Below the pieces are notes generated by a model, which saw only the letters and a program-made list of their open reading frames with translations, was not told where the DNA came from and searched no databases. DNA of 64,000 nucleotides from Enoplosus armatus (lineage: Eukaryota; Chordata; Actinopteri; Centrarchiformes; Enoplosidae). The stretch lies in the NCBI RefSeq assembly GCF_043641665.1, contig NC_092180.1, positions 27,963,240-28,027,239 on the forward strand. Reading direction: 5' to 3'. This document shows positions 54,560 through 63,905 of this stretch, in pieces. How positions within the stretch are numbered: the first letter of the stretch is position 1; each line of letters starts with the position of its first letter. The position numbers and the translations under genes were made by a program.

Positions 54560-55298
54560 GTTTTTTGGGGGGTGTTTTTTGTTCATTTTTAAATTTGACA
54601 ACAACAACAAAAAAAAGAAAAAACTCCCTTTTGTGTGTAAAGGTGTAAAAGTATTTCGAAGCAGAGCTCGCACCGTCACGCAGACGCAGAACCCGTCAGG
54701 CTAAAAGACGTCAGGACTGCCTGATTTTTACTAGACAAGCTCGAGATACGGGACCAGCTTGGGGCCACTTGGCCTGCACCGGAAGGAGACACTCGCCGGT
54801 CTCCTGCTTGAGACGGCCTGTCGTTCGGTGTGTTTTAGTGTTTGTATTCACTTAAAGAACGGGCTGTTGTGATTTTGAGGGGATTTTCTTTTTTTTTAGG
54901 GCAATTTCGGAAGAGTCGCGGGGTGTGTTACGTAACCGCTGTTTTCATTTTTTGAAAAAGTCCGGTAATGACAAAGAGATGGTATGATAGGGGGGGAAGA
55001 AAAAAAAAAAAAAAGGGGAGATAAGAGGGTGGGAGAGAGGACGGAGAGATGACAGAGGGCCGTGGCAGAGAGACACAAGAAAGAAGAGTGGAAAATAAAA
55101 CCGGCGGAGCGAGCAGTGCGATAAGGAGGCTTTTGAAGGGCCCTCTCAGATGCTGGGATTGCTCAGTTCAGCGCCGTCAGAGCCTCCGAGGTACTTGAAC
55201 CTTGCCTGCCTTCCCTCCACCTCTCTGTAGAGCGGCTGCCCTGCAGGCCACCTGTAAACCGCTTTGACACATGATCCACTCCCACAGACGTGGAGTGG

Positions 55299-55300
<2 letters not shown>
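54560..55300. other. unique and purine-rich stretch, nothing recognised
   Basis: Includes a G8/A16 purine tract near 54990-55016. No exon or named repeat. Confidence 0.35.

Positions 55301-55333
<33 letters not shown>
55300..55333. repeat. (AC)17 microsatellite
   Basis: Pure run. Confidence 0.95.
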
Positions 55334-55336
<3 letters not shown>

Positions 55337-55614
55337 AGAGAGGAGGAGCCGCTGCGTGCAGACAGCTAAGCACGCTTTAACGCACCATCAGCGTTTGGTT
55401 GTTTTTTAACATTAGCACTCGATTAACAACTGGCTCGTCCCACTTTTGAGTGGAGGGGCACTCACGGCAGGAACAAGAGAGCTACCTAATGGTCTCTCTC
55501 ATGACACGCTGATTAAAAAAAAAAAAAAAACGCAGTTTTATTTTTTTCTTTCCACGCGTCTCTCACTGTCACTTTTAAGCAATAGATCCTTCAGCGGGAC
55601 ATGGACAAATAACC

Positions 55615-55814
55615 NNNNNNNNNNNNNNNNNNNNNNNNNNNNNNNNNNNNNNNNNNNNNNNNNNNNNNNNNNNNNNNNNNNNNNNNNNNNNNNNNNNNNN
55701 NNNNNNNNNNNNNNNNNNNNNNNNNNNNNNNNNNNNNNNNNNNNNNNNNNNNNNNNNNNNNNNNNNNNNNNNNNNNNNNNNNNNNNNNNNNNNNNNNNNN
55801 NNNNNNNNNNNNNN
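55615..55814. other. assembly gap (200 N)
   Basis: Exactly 200 N. A round number suggests a placeholder of unknown true size. Confidence 0.99.
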
Positions 55815-55940
55815 TAATGGTGTACAGTAATCGTTCGACACAATATACGGCATCCGGGGCCAGATTTATGAGCGCAACAGAACTGCAACGCCTCCGTCCT
55901 TTGGTGAAACCTCTTGATCATAATTAAAGGTGGCAGGGGT
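55815..55940. other. short candidate conserved element
   Basis: Immediately right of the gap: TAATGGTGTACAGTAATCG, CCAGATTTATGAGCGC and TTGATCATAATTAAAGG. It may continue into the gap. Confidence 0.38.
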
Positions 55941-56163
55941 TCTTTCCAGCATCCTCACGCCCTCTCCCTTTTTTTTCTCCCTCTTCTCTTCCGACTGCCC
56001 CCCCCCCCTCCATCTTGTGGTGCTCTTTGGTGTGCGCTCATTAGCAGAGGTCTGGGAGGTTCACAGAGGTCACATCCGGAGGCGGGGCGGCCCCGAGGAG
56101 CAGACGTGACACGATGCGGACGCAGTCGTGGTGTGTGAAGTGGGTAATAGACATCACCTGCCT

Positions 56164-56188
56164 CACACACACACACACACACACACAT
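56164..56188. repeat. (CA)12 microsatellite
   Basis: Pure run. Confidence 0.95.
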
Positions 56189-56199
56189 AACCTTCCATC

Positions 56200-56706
56200 T
56201 CATCAACACTGGATGGTATTTACCACTGTCTTAGCTGAGCGTGGCTGAATGCTAAGCAGCAACAATTCTCTGCTCAGGACCTCTGATTGATGCGTGCTCG
56301 CCTGTTGTGTTAAGCTGTTGTCTACGGAAACGGCACTCAGCTGAGCGCGCAGAGCACTCCGACACATCAAAACGGGGAAAGCGGGTCCCGACATTGCATG
56401 GCGCTTCCTTAAATCGAAATACTGACGAACTTTGAGGGGGTGGGGGGGGGGGTAAAATACCAAACTAAAGCCAACTCAATAACGCTTTAATGCCAAGGAC
56501 GCTCAGTGGAAAGGGGGGGGTGGGAGCCGGGGGCAAAACAAAGGAGGATATCACGGGTTGTGAGGATAAGGTGTTACTTTCTTCTTTTTTTTTTTAGGAC
56601 ACATTCCTTGTTGGTGTTATGTGAGTGAGAGAGAGAGGGGGGGGGGGGCAAGGCCAGAGCATCGCCATGACACTGGACTCTCTCAAGGCTGAGCAGTTAA
56701 ACTATC

Positions 56707-56742
<36 letters not shown>

Positions 56743-56800
56743 GCGCGTGGGTCTATGTGCACATGGGACACACTGTCGCAACAAACAGTTGCAAACGCTT
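56200..56800. other. unique stretch with G tracts and (CA)14
   Basis: G-rich tracts near 56438 and 56511, poly-T at 56586, a (GA)/G run near 56626-56648 and (AC) at 56713-56741. No gene recognised. Confidence 0.4.
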
Positions 56801-57129
56801 ATTTAACACAGTGTGATGTTGAAACAGCGAGGCGATTGTGACGGAGTTTCCAAACAAAAAAAAATCAAACATACATCCCCCCATTCGTACGCTGACCTCT
56901 CCCTCTGAGACCACTTCGATCTCTCCTTTTCACTCTTACCATCCAGAACACCACCCCCCACCACCACCACTACACCACTACCACCACTCACCCCGACTCC
57001 CCCGCTGCCCAGACAGGCAGACGCTCCCTGTGATGGCACCCCGGAATGAAAGGACTGAGTCAAGCCTATCTGTCAGCGCCTCATCTGCCCTACACTCTTT
57101 ATTCTTAGATCAAAATGACGCCGTGATTA

Positions 57130-57168
57130 CCCCCCCCCCCCCCCCCCCCGTGATTACGCCCCCCCCCC
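57130..57168. repeat. poly-C (C20) and duplicated GTGATTAC
   Basis: C20 at 57130-57149. GTGATTAC occurs just before (57123-57130) and just after it (57150-57157), and the second copy is again followed by a C run. Suggests slippage or a tandem duplication of a GTGATTAC-C(n) unit. Confidence 0.9.
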
Positions 57169-57189
57169 AATCCTTATCAAGCTCTCAGG

Positions 57190-57420
57190 GCAAGCGAAGG
57201 ATGAGGCGGCAATACAGCACGCACACAACATGGAGAACTGAGCATTTAAACAATATGATTCAATAAAGCTGATCATTCGTACAGCTAGGCTTTAATTGAT
57301 AGCACATTCATTTCGGGCTAATGGTATCTCCCATTGCTTTTCATATTAGTCGATAACTGACTCAGAGGTAAAGCGCTGTCTTTACGTTCTTTTACAGGCA
57401 GTTTTACTTTGGCCCGGATC
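57190..57420. other. candidate conserved non-coding element (strong)
   Basis: Contains GCATTTAAACAATATG, CAATAAAGCTGATC, GGCTTTAATTGATAGC, GGGCTAATGG, TTTTCATATTAGTC and TAACTGACTCAGAGG. Repeat-free and rich in homeodomain cores. Confidence 0.52.
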
Positions 57421-57429
57421 TCCCAAAAA

Positions 57430-57870
57430 AAAAAGCAACACGTTGAATAAGCTTCCAGGCTTCCGGACTTCTACACTTGACAGATTTCATTTCGCAAGAT
57501 GAGATATCCTGAAAGGGCGAGTGACGACCGGGAAGGATCAGTGGCACCGACTTCATACAACTTTGAGGTCATTCCTTGGCTCCGTCAGCACGCATTTACC
57601 GGCGTGAAAACTCACAATTACTGCTGTTCCTTGGAAAAAGTGTAAAAGTTCGAGCATCATGCCCGTGGTGTGCCGGTGGTGGATGTGGGATGGGGGTGGG
57701 GGGGGGTCCTGATCTAACATTTTCGGTGACAGGAACGGCAAACGAATGTGATCAAATCTCATCGTCTGAGATTTCGGTCTAAATGTGTGTCTAATCTAGC
57801 GTGTGTGATGTTTTGTGGTCAGGGCGGTCTCTACTGGAGTTCACATCCCACTATTTGATTCAATGCTTCG
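57430..57870. other. unique stretch, nothing recognised
   Basis: Short G tract near 57700. No exon or repeat identified. Confidence 0.35.
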
Positions 57871-57872
57871 AT

Positions 57873-57925
57873 TGTGTGTGTGTTGTGTGTGTGTGTGTGG
57901 TGTGTGTGTGTGTGGTGTGTGTGTG
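57873..57925. repeat. (GT)n with regular GG/TT slips
   Basis: GT runs broken at about 15-base intervals, giving a minisatellite-like pattern. Confidence 0.9.
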
Positions 57926-57999
57926 CACGTGCATGAGCTTGTCATATTAGCCTCTCACAGTGACTACGAGCCCAGTTCACCAACATCTCCCCACCCTCC

Positions 58000-58052
58000 T
58001 CTCCGGGTTTGAACTCCGGAGATCAAGGTCATTGAGCTACAAGGCTCAACCC
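58000..58052 (-). repeat. tRNA-like fragment (possible SINE relic)
   Basis: On the minus strand TAGCTCAATGACC resembles an A-box and GAGTTCAAACCC a B-box. The latter sits in a 6-bp stem (CTCCGG 58001-58006 / CCGGAG 58016-58021), like a T-arm. The two boxes are too close for a functional tRNA. It may be a tRNA-derived SINE relic or chance. Confidence 0.25.
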
Positions 58053-58096
58053 AGACTAACGCCTGTGTGTTACAGCCCCTTCGACAACCTCCTTGA

Positions 58097-58111
58097 CCCC
58101 CCCCCCCCCCC
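58097..58111. repeat. poly-C tract (C15)
   Basis: Uninterrupted run of about 15 C. Confidence 0.93.
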
Positions 58112-58221
58112 GTGAGACACACCACACCACACATATATACACAGACACATGGAAGTACACACACACTGCCGCTTGCCCTGTTGCCCCGTGCAAAGAAGAG
58201 AGAGCAGATCAGAACCAGAAT

Positions 58222-58243
58222 GGGGGGGGGGGGGGGGGGGGGG
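58222..58243. repeat. poly-G tract (G22)
   Basis: Uninterrupted run of 22 G. Confidence 0.95.
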
Positions 58244-58430
58244 TTTTGCTTTCACAATGACTGCATATATCAATTAATGGCTGGCTGAGCCGAGCTGGCC
58301 TGATCTGGCCTGCCCACCACCGCCCTGATCCCAGCGGACTGGAAGCCCTGGCCTCGCAGCCTGTACAGCTGGAGCCCTCTCCCCTATAATTACATGAGAA
58401 GGGGATCAACTAGCCACAGCGAGGCTGCCT
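58244..58430. other. candidate conserved non-coding element
   Basis: CATATATCAATTAATGGC and CCCTATAATTACATGAG flank a GC-rich centre with repeated GGCCTG words. Unique, with no coding sign. Confidence 0.47.
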
Positions 58431-58542
58431 GTCTGTGACTGTGCACACCGCACTGTGCCGCGGACGCACATACATATATCACCGACTACAGCACAGGATC
58501 ACTTTAATTATGCGTTGTCCGATTGATTATACACACACATTT

Positions 58543-58560
58543 CCCCCCCCCCCCCCCCCC
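58543..58560. repeat. poly-C tract (C18)
   Basis: Uninterrupted run of 18 C. Confidence 0.94.
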
Positions 58561-58748
58561 ACCCCCCCAATGCCGGCCATTTGTGCGGCTTCGCTTTCGC
58601 TGTGGGTCTGTGTGTTTCTGCGATGGCACTGGGATGCCTGCTCATGCTGCTGCCTTCTTTATGCGCATTTTGTTAAACAAGTGTGAGATTTTTCTTTTTT
58701 TTTCACCCCCCCCCCCCCATTGTTTGTTTGTTTTTTCCCTTTTTCAAA

Positions 58749-58749
<1 letters not shown>

Positions 58750-58779
<30 letters not shown>

Positions 58780-58899
58780 CAACTGTGTACATGCAAACGT
58801 GCAAATAATTCACCGTGTGTCGGACTGACAACACGGCGGCTCCAGTCGAGCGGGTCGACTCCACGGTGACTGACTGACTGACTGACTGACTGACTGACA
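58750..58899. repeat. (AAAT)n and (TGAC)n tetranucleotides
   Basis: AAAT units at 58750-58778 and about eight TGAC units at 58867-58899. Confidence 0.95.
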
Positions 58900-59540
58900 G
58901 CCGGGCGGAAAGAGGACTGACTCGATGCCATCCTTTGCATGCCATGCTCTCTCTCTCTCTCGGTCTCCCAACCCCAACCCCAACCCCCTGCCTCTCTCAT
59001 CACTCCCCTTCTCCCTCGCTTTCAGCTGAGAGATGTGTATCGCCACAGTCAGTCACGGCCCGTGGGTACCCCCCACCACCACCACCACCACCACCTTAGC
59101 AGCACTGACACGGGCACAGGTGGGAAAGCAACCAATGCGAGATCGACGGCGAACGCCACAGACGCGGGCCTCCCGAGAGCGGATTTTGAGCTCCGTCGGT
59201 CAGAAAGTTGCAGCCCGAGAGAATATCAAAACATTTGCGCTGCAATAAATCTCACGCTGACTCCCAAAATAAAACATCCCACCCATAAGCGTTGTGAATT
59301 GATCTACCGCACTCCCCACGAAGTGAAGATAAATAATGCCTTTCTTTTAGAAGAGTAAAATAAAAGCATGCGCAACCAACAATTCCAGGCATTTATAGTT
59401 AGAATTATTTAAATGACAACAATACTTATAATGAATTGAACAATTCACTAGTAAGTTGTGTGTAACATTAAAACCTGACTGGGTAGATGAACGCAAAAAT
59501 AAAAAAGAAAAAGGAGGGGGGGTGTTAGAAAAAAGAACTG
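58900..59540. other. mixed unique stretch
   Basis: Includes (TC)n at about 58950, (AACCCC)n at about 58969-58987 and (CCA)n at 59074-59095. A 139-residue frame spans these but is not recognisable. No gene supported. Confidence 0.4.
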
Positions 59541-59544
59541 AAGT

Positions 59545-59645
59545 AGGCCTAATGAATATTAAATAAATTGCTCACACAAACCACCGAGGCCTTGACACCA
59601 AATTCACCACATGAATTCCTCCTAACAGGCCAGCCTGCGAAGCAA
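59545..59645. other. short candidate conserved element
   Basis: GGCCTAATGAATATTAAATA followed by AAATTGCTCAC and CACATGAATTCC. AT-rich with TAAT cores. Confidence 0.37.
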
Positions 59646-59654
59646 GGCCTTTTT

Positions 59655-59748
59655 TTTGTTTGTTTGTTTGTTTGTTTGTTTGGGTCTTTTTTCCACCCCT
59701 CTATTATAACGCAGTGTCTCTCCCCAAACATTTTTTCGCCCCGGAAAA

Positions 59749-59781
<33 letters not shown>

Positions 59782-59810
59782 GCAGCGGCAGCAACAGCAG
59801 CAGCAGCAGC
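59655..59810. repeat. (TTTG)n and (CAG)n
   Basis: TTTG units at 59655-59682 and a 60-base CAG repeat at 59751-59810 with CGG and CAA interruptions. In the reading frames it would give poly-Ser, poly-Gln or poly-Cys, but no surrounding exon is identifiable. Confidence 0.93.
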
Positions 59811-59919
59811 CGGGAGGTGCAGGAGAGGGCAAGCAGGTCTGCGAGGCAGCCTGAAGTGTCAAAGAGGAGCGGGGACAGTCATCCATTCTGCTGCTCCGTC
59901 TCCAGCGAGGGAGCGCAAG

Positions 59920-60060
59920 GAGCTGACAAAAAGGGTTTACGCCCAGACACTATTTCAGACATAATATCCGCCCCGTGCATACCATTAAACAATGACAGCA
60001 TCTCGACTGGCACAGCACATCTATTTATCCCTTTCCCTCCGCACAATGCATGAGAGGAAG
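59920..60060. other. short candidate conserved element
   Basis: CACTATTTCAGACATAATATC, ACCATTAAACAATGAC and CATCTATTTATCCC in unique sequence. Confidence 0.38.
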
Positions 60061-60528
60061 AGGCAACTTTTCCTCGTCTTCGTCTTGTTTTGTGGCTTAG
60101 GACAACTTCAGGGGAAGGGTTAGGGAAACAGCGGGAAACACGCGCCATACACACTGTGGAGTATTTTGAGTGGGACGACGTGTGTCCTCTCGCAGCCATT
60201 GTCCGGCCCGTTTGGTTGTCCTGGATGGCCCAGGTCAGATCACTGAGGGGTCAACTCCACTTCCCAGAAAGAGAAGAAAGAGAGAGAGAGAGGAGGAGGA
60301 GTGGGGGGGGGGGGTCCTTCCCCACGCAAGATGCACGGTGAGACAGAGGGTTTAAATGGGATTACAAGCCCCATCCCTGCCACATATTACTGATAATCCA
60401 ATACTGCCCCATCACATAAACACACACATTCTGACATGTGAGCCTCGGTGTGGGGGCATTTTTTTTTTCTTTTTTTTTTGTGTGTGTTCAACCTGCCGGA
60501 TCTTTCGGAACACCCCGACAAATAAACA

Positions 60529-60544
60529 CCCCCCCCCCCCCCCC
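60529..60544. repeat. poly-C tract (C16)
   Basis: Uninterrupted run of 16 C, near a (CA) run at 60580-60597. Confidence 0.93.
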
Positions 60545-60689
60545 TGGTTAATTAAAAGAGGAGAAACGCGGCGGAAACTCACACACACACACACACAGAG
60601 CACGAGCGCCACGACATGTCATGCACCCCGACCCCCCCTCCCCTCCCCACCGGGAAGAAAAATAGAAATAATAATAATATAAAAAACAA

Positions 60690-60930
60690 ATAAAATATAA
60701 CCGGCGTTATGGGCCCCCGTCATTTTACATTGCCACAGTAACGGATGTCTGTCAGCCTCATACAGTGTTTGACCGACTCGCCCCAACTTCCCCCTTGAAA
60801 AATAAAAGCCCCCCCCCCCCGGTCAAAAGTGACAGCGGCTCCCAAAAAATGTCAATTCCACCGCTGCTAATATGTGCGTTAGTCTCCACATATGACATTT
60901 ACCACCACCACCACCACCACCCCCCCCCCC
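60690..60930. other. unique stretch with small hairpin, then (CCA)n
   Basis: AATATGTG...CACATAT (ATATGTG/CACATAT with a 10-base loop) inside outer arms AAATGTCA/TGACATTT near 60847-60900. (CCA)n and poly-C follow at 60900-60930. Confidence 0.5.
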
Positions 60931-61390
60931 TCGCCTGAATGCCATAACGTCTCCTCAAAGCATAATGCAGGGGCTGCTTATTCATAAGAGAGGTCGATCA
61001 CTGCACAAAATGGCAGGTCTCACCGGCTCTTCTTCCATCTCACAAGTTTTGACACATGGTGGAAAACGCGCCGGCGAACTTGAATCGCCCCCCACCACCA
61101 CCACCACCAACAAACCCCCCCCACCCCCCCCTCCCCAACCAACCTGCACTCCTTCTTTCGTTCCAGCACAAGTGCGGCCGTCGGTGGGAAGTTTTTCCGG
61201 GTAAACTCTTACCGGGAACGCGGCCGGACTTTCCCAAAAGTCTCCCCCGCCGCACACGCCGAGATCTGCATGCGCGACGTCGCGAAGCAGTGCGCCCGAA
61301 CGCGTTTCACGCGTACGCAGCGGAGAGAGAAACACGCCACGGCAAACAACAAACTTATAATTCATTTTCTGCCGGCGTAAAGAACAGTTC

Positions 61391-61438
61391 ACACAGACAG
61401 ACAGACAGACAGAGACAGAGACAGAGACAGAGAGACAC
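61391..61438. repeat. (CAGA)n/(CAGAGA)n repeat
   Basis: Tetra- and hexanucleotide units within the CpG-rich block. Confidence 0.93.
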
Positions 61439-61633
61439 ATATGTACCCGCGCTGAGTTGCAAGGTGTCGAGCATCGCAGCCCATGTCTTGGTCCCAGCTG
61501 CTATTTTGTCGCCGTTTTTTTTACGATCGTCACTCGCTACGGATAATTGCACTGTTATTTTCTAATCATGAATGGGGTGGTGGGGGGGGGCATAGAGGGC
61601 TGGGGAGGGGATGGGGGGGCGCTGCGATGCAAC

Positions 61634-61767
61634 CACACACACACACACACACACACACAAAAACCCCAAATCCTTCCCAAAACTGACTTCACAGCGAGTA
61701 ATACACTCCAAGCAGCCCCCCCCCCCCCCCCCCCGACCCCAACACACACACACACACACACACACAC
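61634..61767. repeat. (CA)13, poly-C (C19), (CA)13
   Basis: CA at 61634-61659, C19 at 61716-61734, CA at 61741-61767. Confidence 0.95.
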
Positions 61768-61819
61768 CCCAGTAAAAAACCCCACTCCTGTACTATAAGC
61801 TCCACACACTTCTTCTTAC

Positions 61820-62045
61820 CTTTTAAATTTGGCGAAGCGCCGGCTAACTCCTGCGCGTAAGCGACGCGTTGTGAGAGATAGTGTTCATTGAATAATGAGG
61901 CATGTCCATATGATTTGACCGGATCATATTCTTGTCGGATGAGGGGTGTGTGGGGTGGGGGGGGGGGGATGGAAGAGGGGGGTGGGGGTGGGGAGGGGGG
62001 GGGTTGTTGAAAAGTGCGCTTCGGACCTGTTAAAGGACTGTCCAC
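61820..62045 (-). other. candidate 5' exon with splice donor
   Basis: The minus strand reads CAAATTTAAAAG|GTAAGAAG, with the exon edge at 61820 and the intron GT at 61818-61819. This is a good match to the vertebrate donor consensus, in a CpG-rich setting. The frame upstream is open but has no ATG after its last stop, so if this is an exon it would be untranslated or continue a frame from elsewhere. The upstream end is unknown. The translated part is proline-rich because of G-tracts and matches no protein I recognise. Could be a chance donor. Confidence 0.3.
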
Positions 62046-62148
62046 TCCTCGATCCCGTCCCTACAACTGCTCCCCGCCGCGCATCCTGAGTTTGAAACGT
62101 TGAGGTAAAGAGAGAGAGGGGGGGGGGGCGCGAGGTGAAGAAAAAAAA

Positions 62149-62206
62149 ATGCGTCTTTATTACTTCTGTCTCTTCTTGCCTTTCTGTCGCCGCCGCCTGC
62201 CAAAGG
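62149..62206 (+). other. weak plus-strand exon-like segment
   Basis: ATG at 62149 opens a short frame ending at CTGCCAAAG|GTAAACG, a plausible donor, giving MRLYYFCLFLPFCRRRLPK before the splice site. It has a signal-peptide flavour, but nothing supports it further. The opposite orientation to the other donors makes it doubtful. Confidence 0.12.
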
Positions 62207-62665
62207 TAAACGTTTGCGTTGATGCCGATCGCCCGGGCATCAGCGTATTCCCTTCATCTTTCAGCTTGGACTCCCCCTATCTGCTAGGTGGAAATGCACT
62301 GTACCGTTAAAAAAAAAAGGGGGGGGAAAGGCACTCCATTGTGGAAAGCAGAGCCGACTGGCTGCACACAGCCCGGGTCTAGCGGTATTCGCCGTGGATG
62401 GGGATATATGTATTAAAAAAGAAAGCAGCTGGTGAGCCCGGCGTTGTGCAGAACCCCGTTTAAAGAAATAATCCCCTTATCGTTACACTGCCCCCGGTGC
62501 CGTGGCGAGGGGCGGGAGGGGAGGAGGAGGGGGGGGGGGGAAACAAAAAAAAAAAAGCCGATTCCCAGCCACCTTAGTTTGTTTCTGACCTTGAACTGTC
62601 CACAAACACTCTTTTTATTTAAGAAATCTGCCGCCCCCACCCGCCATGTACATGACCGTCCACAA

Positions 62666-62838
62666 ACACGCACGCACGCACGCACGCAAGCAGCCAGCCA
62701 CACGGCGCTTTCGGCACCGCGCGTTTAAAAAAAAAAGAAACATTTGGCTCGGATCCGCGTAAAGACACCCGGGTCACAAAATGACTCCCACCCGCCACCA
62801 CCACCACCACCACCACCATCCACACCCCCCCCCCCCCC
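62666..62838. repeat. (CGCA)n, (CCA)n and poly-C
   Basis: CGCA units 62666-62688, CCA 62795-62819, C13 at 62826-62838. Confidence 0.92.
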
Positions 62839-62910
62839 TCCTCCTCCACCTCCTCCCCTTAAAATAAAAAAAAAGAAAGAAAAGAAAAAAGAAAAAGTAG
62901 AATTCCTTAC

Positions 62911-62958
62911 CTTTCAAGTGAACTGTTTCGAGTCTTCCTCTTCTCTTCGCCTCTCTTT

Positions 62959-62992
<34 letters not shown>

Positions 62993-63060
62993 CAGAACTC
63001 CAGGATAAACGAGCGCTGCCTTCCCCGGTGCGTCCCGAGCGCCAGCCGCCGCTTAAGAGA
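62911..63060 (-). other. candidate 5' untranslated exon with splice donor
   Basis: The minus strand reads CACTTGAAAG|GTAAGGAATTC, with the exon edge at 62911 and the intron GT at 62909-62910. This matches the donor consensus well. The upstream 90-150 bases are CpG-rich (CGAGCGCTGCC, CGTCCCGAGCGCC on the plus strand) but include a 28-base poly-A. No ATG-started frame crosses the donor, so an untranslated first exon is the simplest reading. Transcription start and gene are unknown. Confidence 0.35.
62963..62990. repeat. poly-A tract (A28)
   Basis: Uninterrupted A run inside the candidate 5' exon. Confidence 0.95.
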
Positions 63061-63220
63061 AGTAATGAGTGATAAAAATGACGCTCATCTGTCTGCACTG
63101 TAACCTTGTGGCGTATTTAATGTAAATAAGCCCCGTTGTGTTGCCAATCCCCATGCATACAAACGCAAAACCGCTCCTCGGGGACTCGCTTTTGCCTTCT
63201 TTTTCTTTTTTCTTTTCTCT

Positions 63221-63225
<5 letters not shown>

Positions 63226-63258
<33 letters not shown>

Positions 63259-63286
63259 TCTCTCTCTCTCTCACTCTCTCTCTCTC
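63226..63286. repeat. (TC)n microsatellite
   Basis: About 30 TC units with two CA interruptions. Confidence 0.95.
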
Positions 63287-63495
63287 AACGTATTGACGAT
63301 TTATTCTTACTGCCCGGGAGTGCAAGAGGGAAAGGAGCGTTAAAAAAAAAAAAAAAAGGGAAAAATACGCTATATTAATAACGCGACTCCGGTCCAACTC
63401 GCGGACGGATGCATTTCTCCCGCACCTCTCTACACGAGATTCTGCTTGTTGTTTTTTTCTGAAAGCGTCAAATCTGTCTGCAGAGGAAGCGAATA

Positions 63496-63500
<5 letters not shown>

Positions 63501-63527
<27 letters not shown>
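63501..63527. repeat. (GT)13 microsatellite
   Basis: Pure run, followed by T-rich tracts at 63529 and 63577-63597. Confidence 0.95.
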
Positions 63528-63745
63528 GCTTTTTTTAATTTCCAACAGGAGCCCTTAAAACTTGAAGTTGGCACAACTTTTTTTTTTTTTTTTTTTGGCG
63601 ACGCATAAAAAGAAAAAGAAAAGGATATATAAAAAAAAAAAAAAAAACAGGCGACGCGGAAAAGACGTCCCGCATAGGCCGAACTATTCCTCGCAACTCC
63701 GACCTTTTTTCTTGCGGGATGGTTTTGATATATTACGCTTCTATA

Positions 63746-63772
63746 GGGGGGGGTGGGGTGGGGGGGGTGGAA
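63746..63772 (+). repeat. G-rich quadruplex-forming tract
   Basis: Four or more G runs (7, 4, 8 and 2) separated by single T residues. Confidence 0.85.
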
Positions 63773-63779
63773 GAGACTG

Positions 63780-63905
63780 AATAATGCAATTATAGATTCA
63801 GTGTCCCAGCGTTGACAAAAGACAGGGCTTCAATAGAGGCTTTGTTATGGGATTATATAATGATTATGGGGTAATTATGGGAACGGTTTGGTATTAATAA
63901 ATAAA
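63780..63905. other. candidate conserved element with repeated TTATGGG
   Basis: TTATGGG occurs at 63845, 63864 and 63875 among AATGCAATTATAG, ATATAATGATTATGG, GTAATTATGG and GGTATTAATAAATA. Lies beside the CpG-rich region and may be a promoter-proximal enhancer. Confidence 0.48.

Larger units (their letters stand above)
61050..63720 (-). promoter_or_regulatory. CpG-rich probable promoter region
   Basis: CpG density is far above the rest of the window in several blocks: 61150-61345 (CGCGGCCGG, GCGCGACGTCGCG, ACGCGTTTCACGCG), 61830-61880, 62060-62240, 62700-62770, 62995-63055, 63375-63435 and 63645-63690. CpG-rich DNA of this kind in a vertebrate usually marks a promoter. Two minus-strand splice donors lie inside, suggesting leftward transcription. 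The gene is not identifiable. An alternative is a GC-rich enhancer hub without a gene start. Confidence 0.5.

Noticed and set aside
59568..60053. 161-residue frame with poly-Ser
   Set aside because: Generated by the (TTTG)n and (CAG)n repeats. No homology or exon boundaries.
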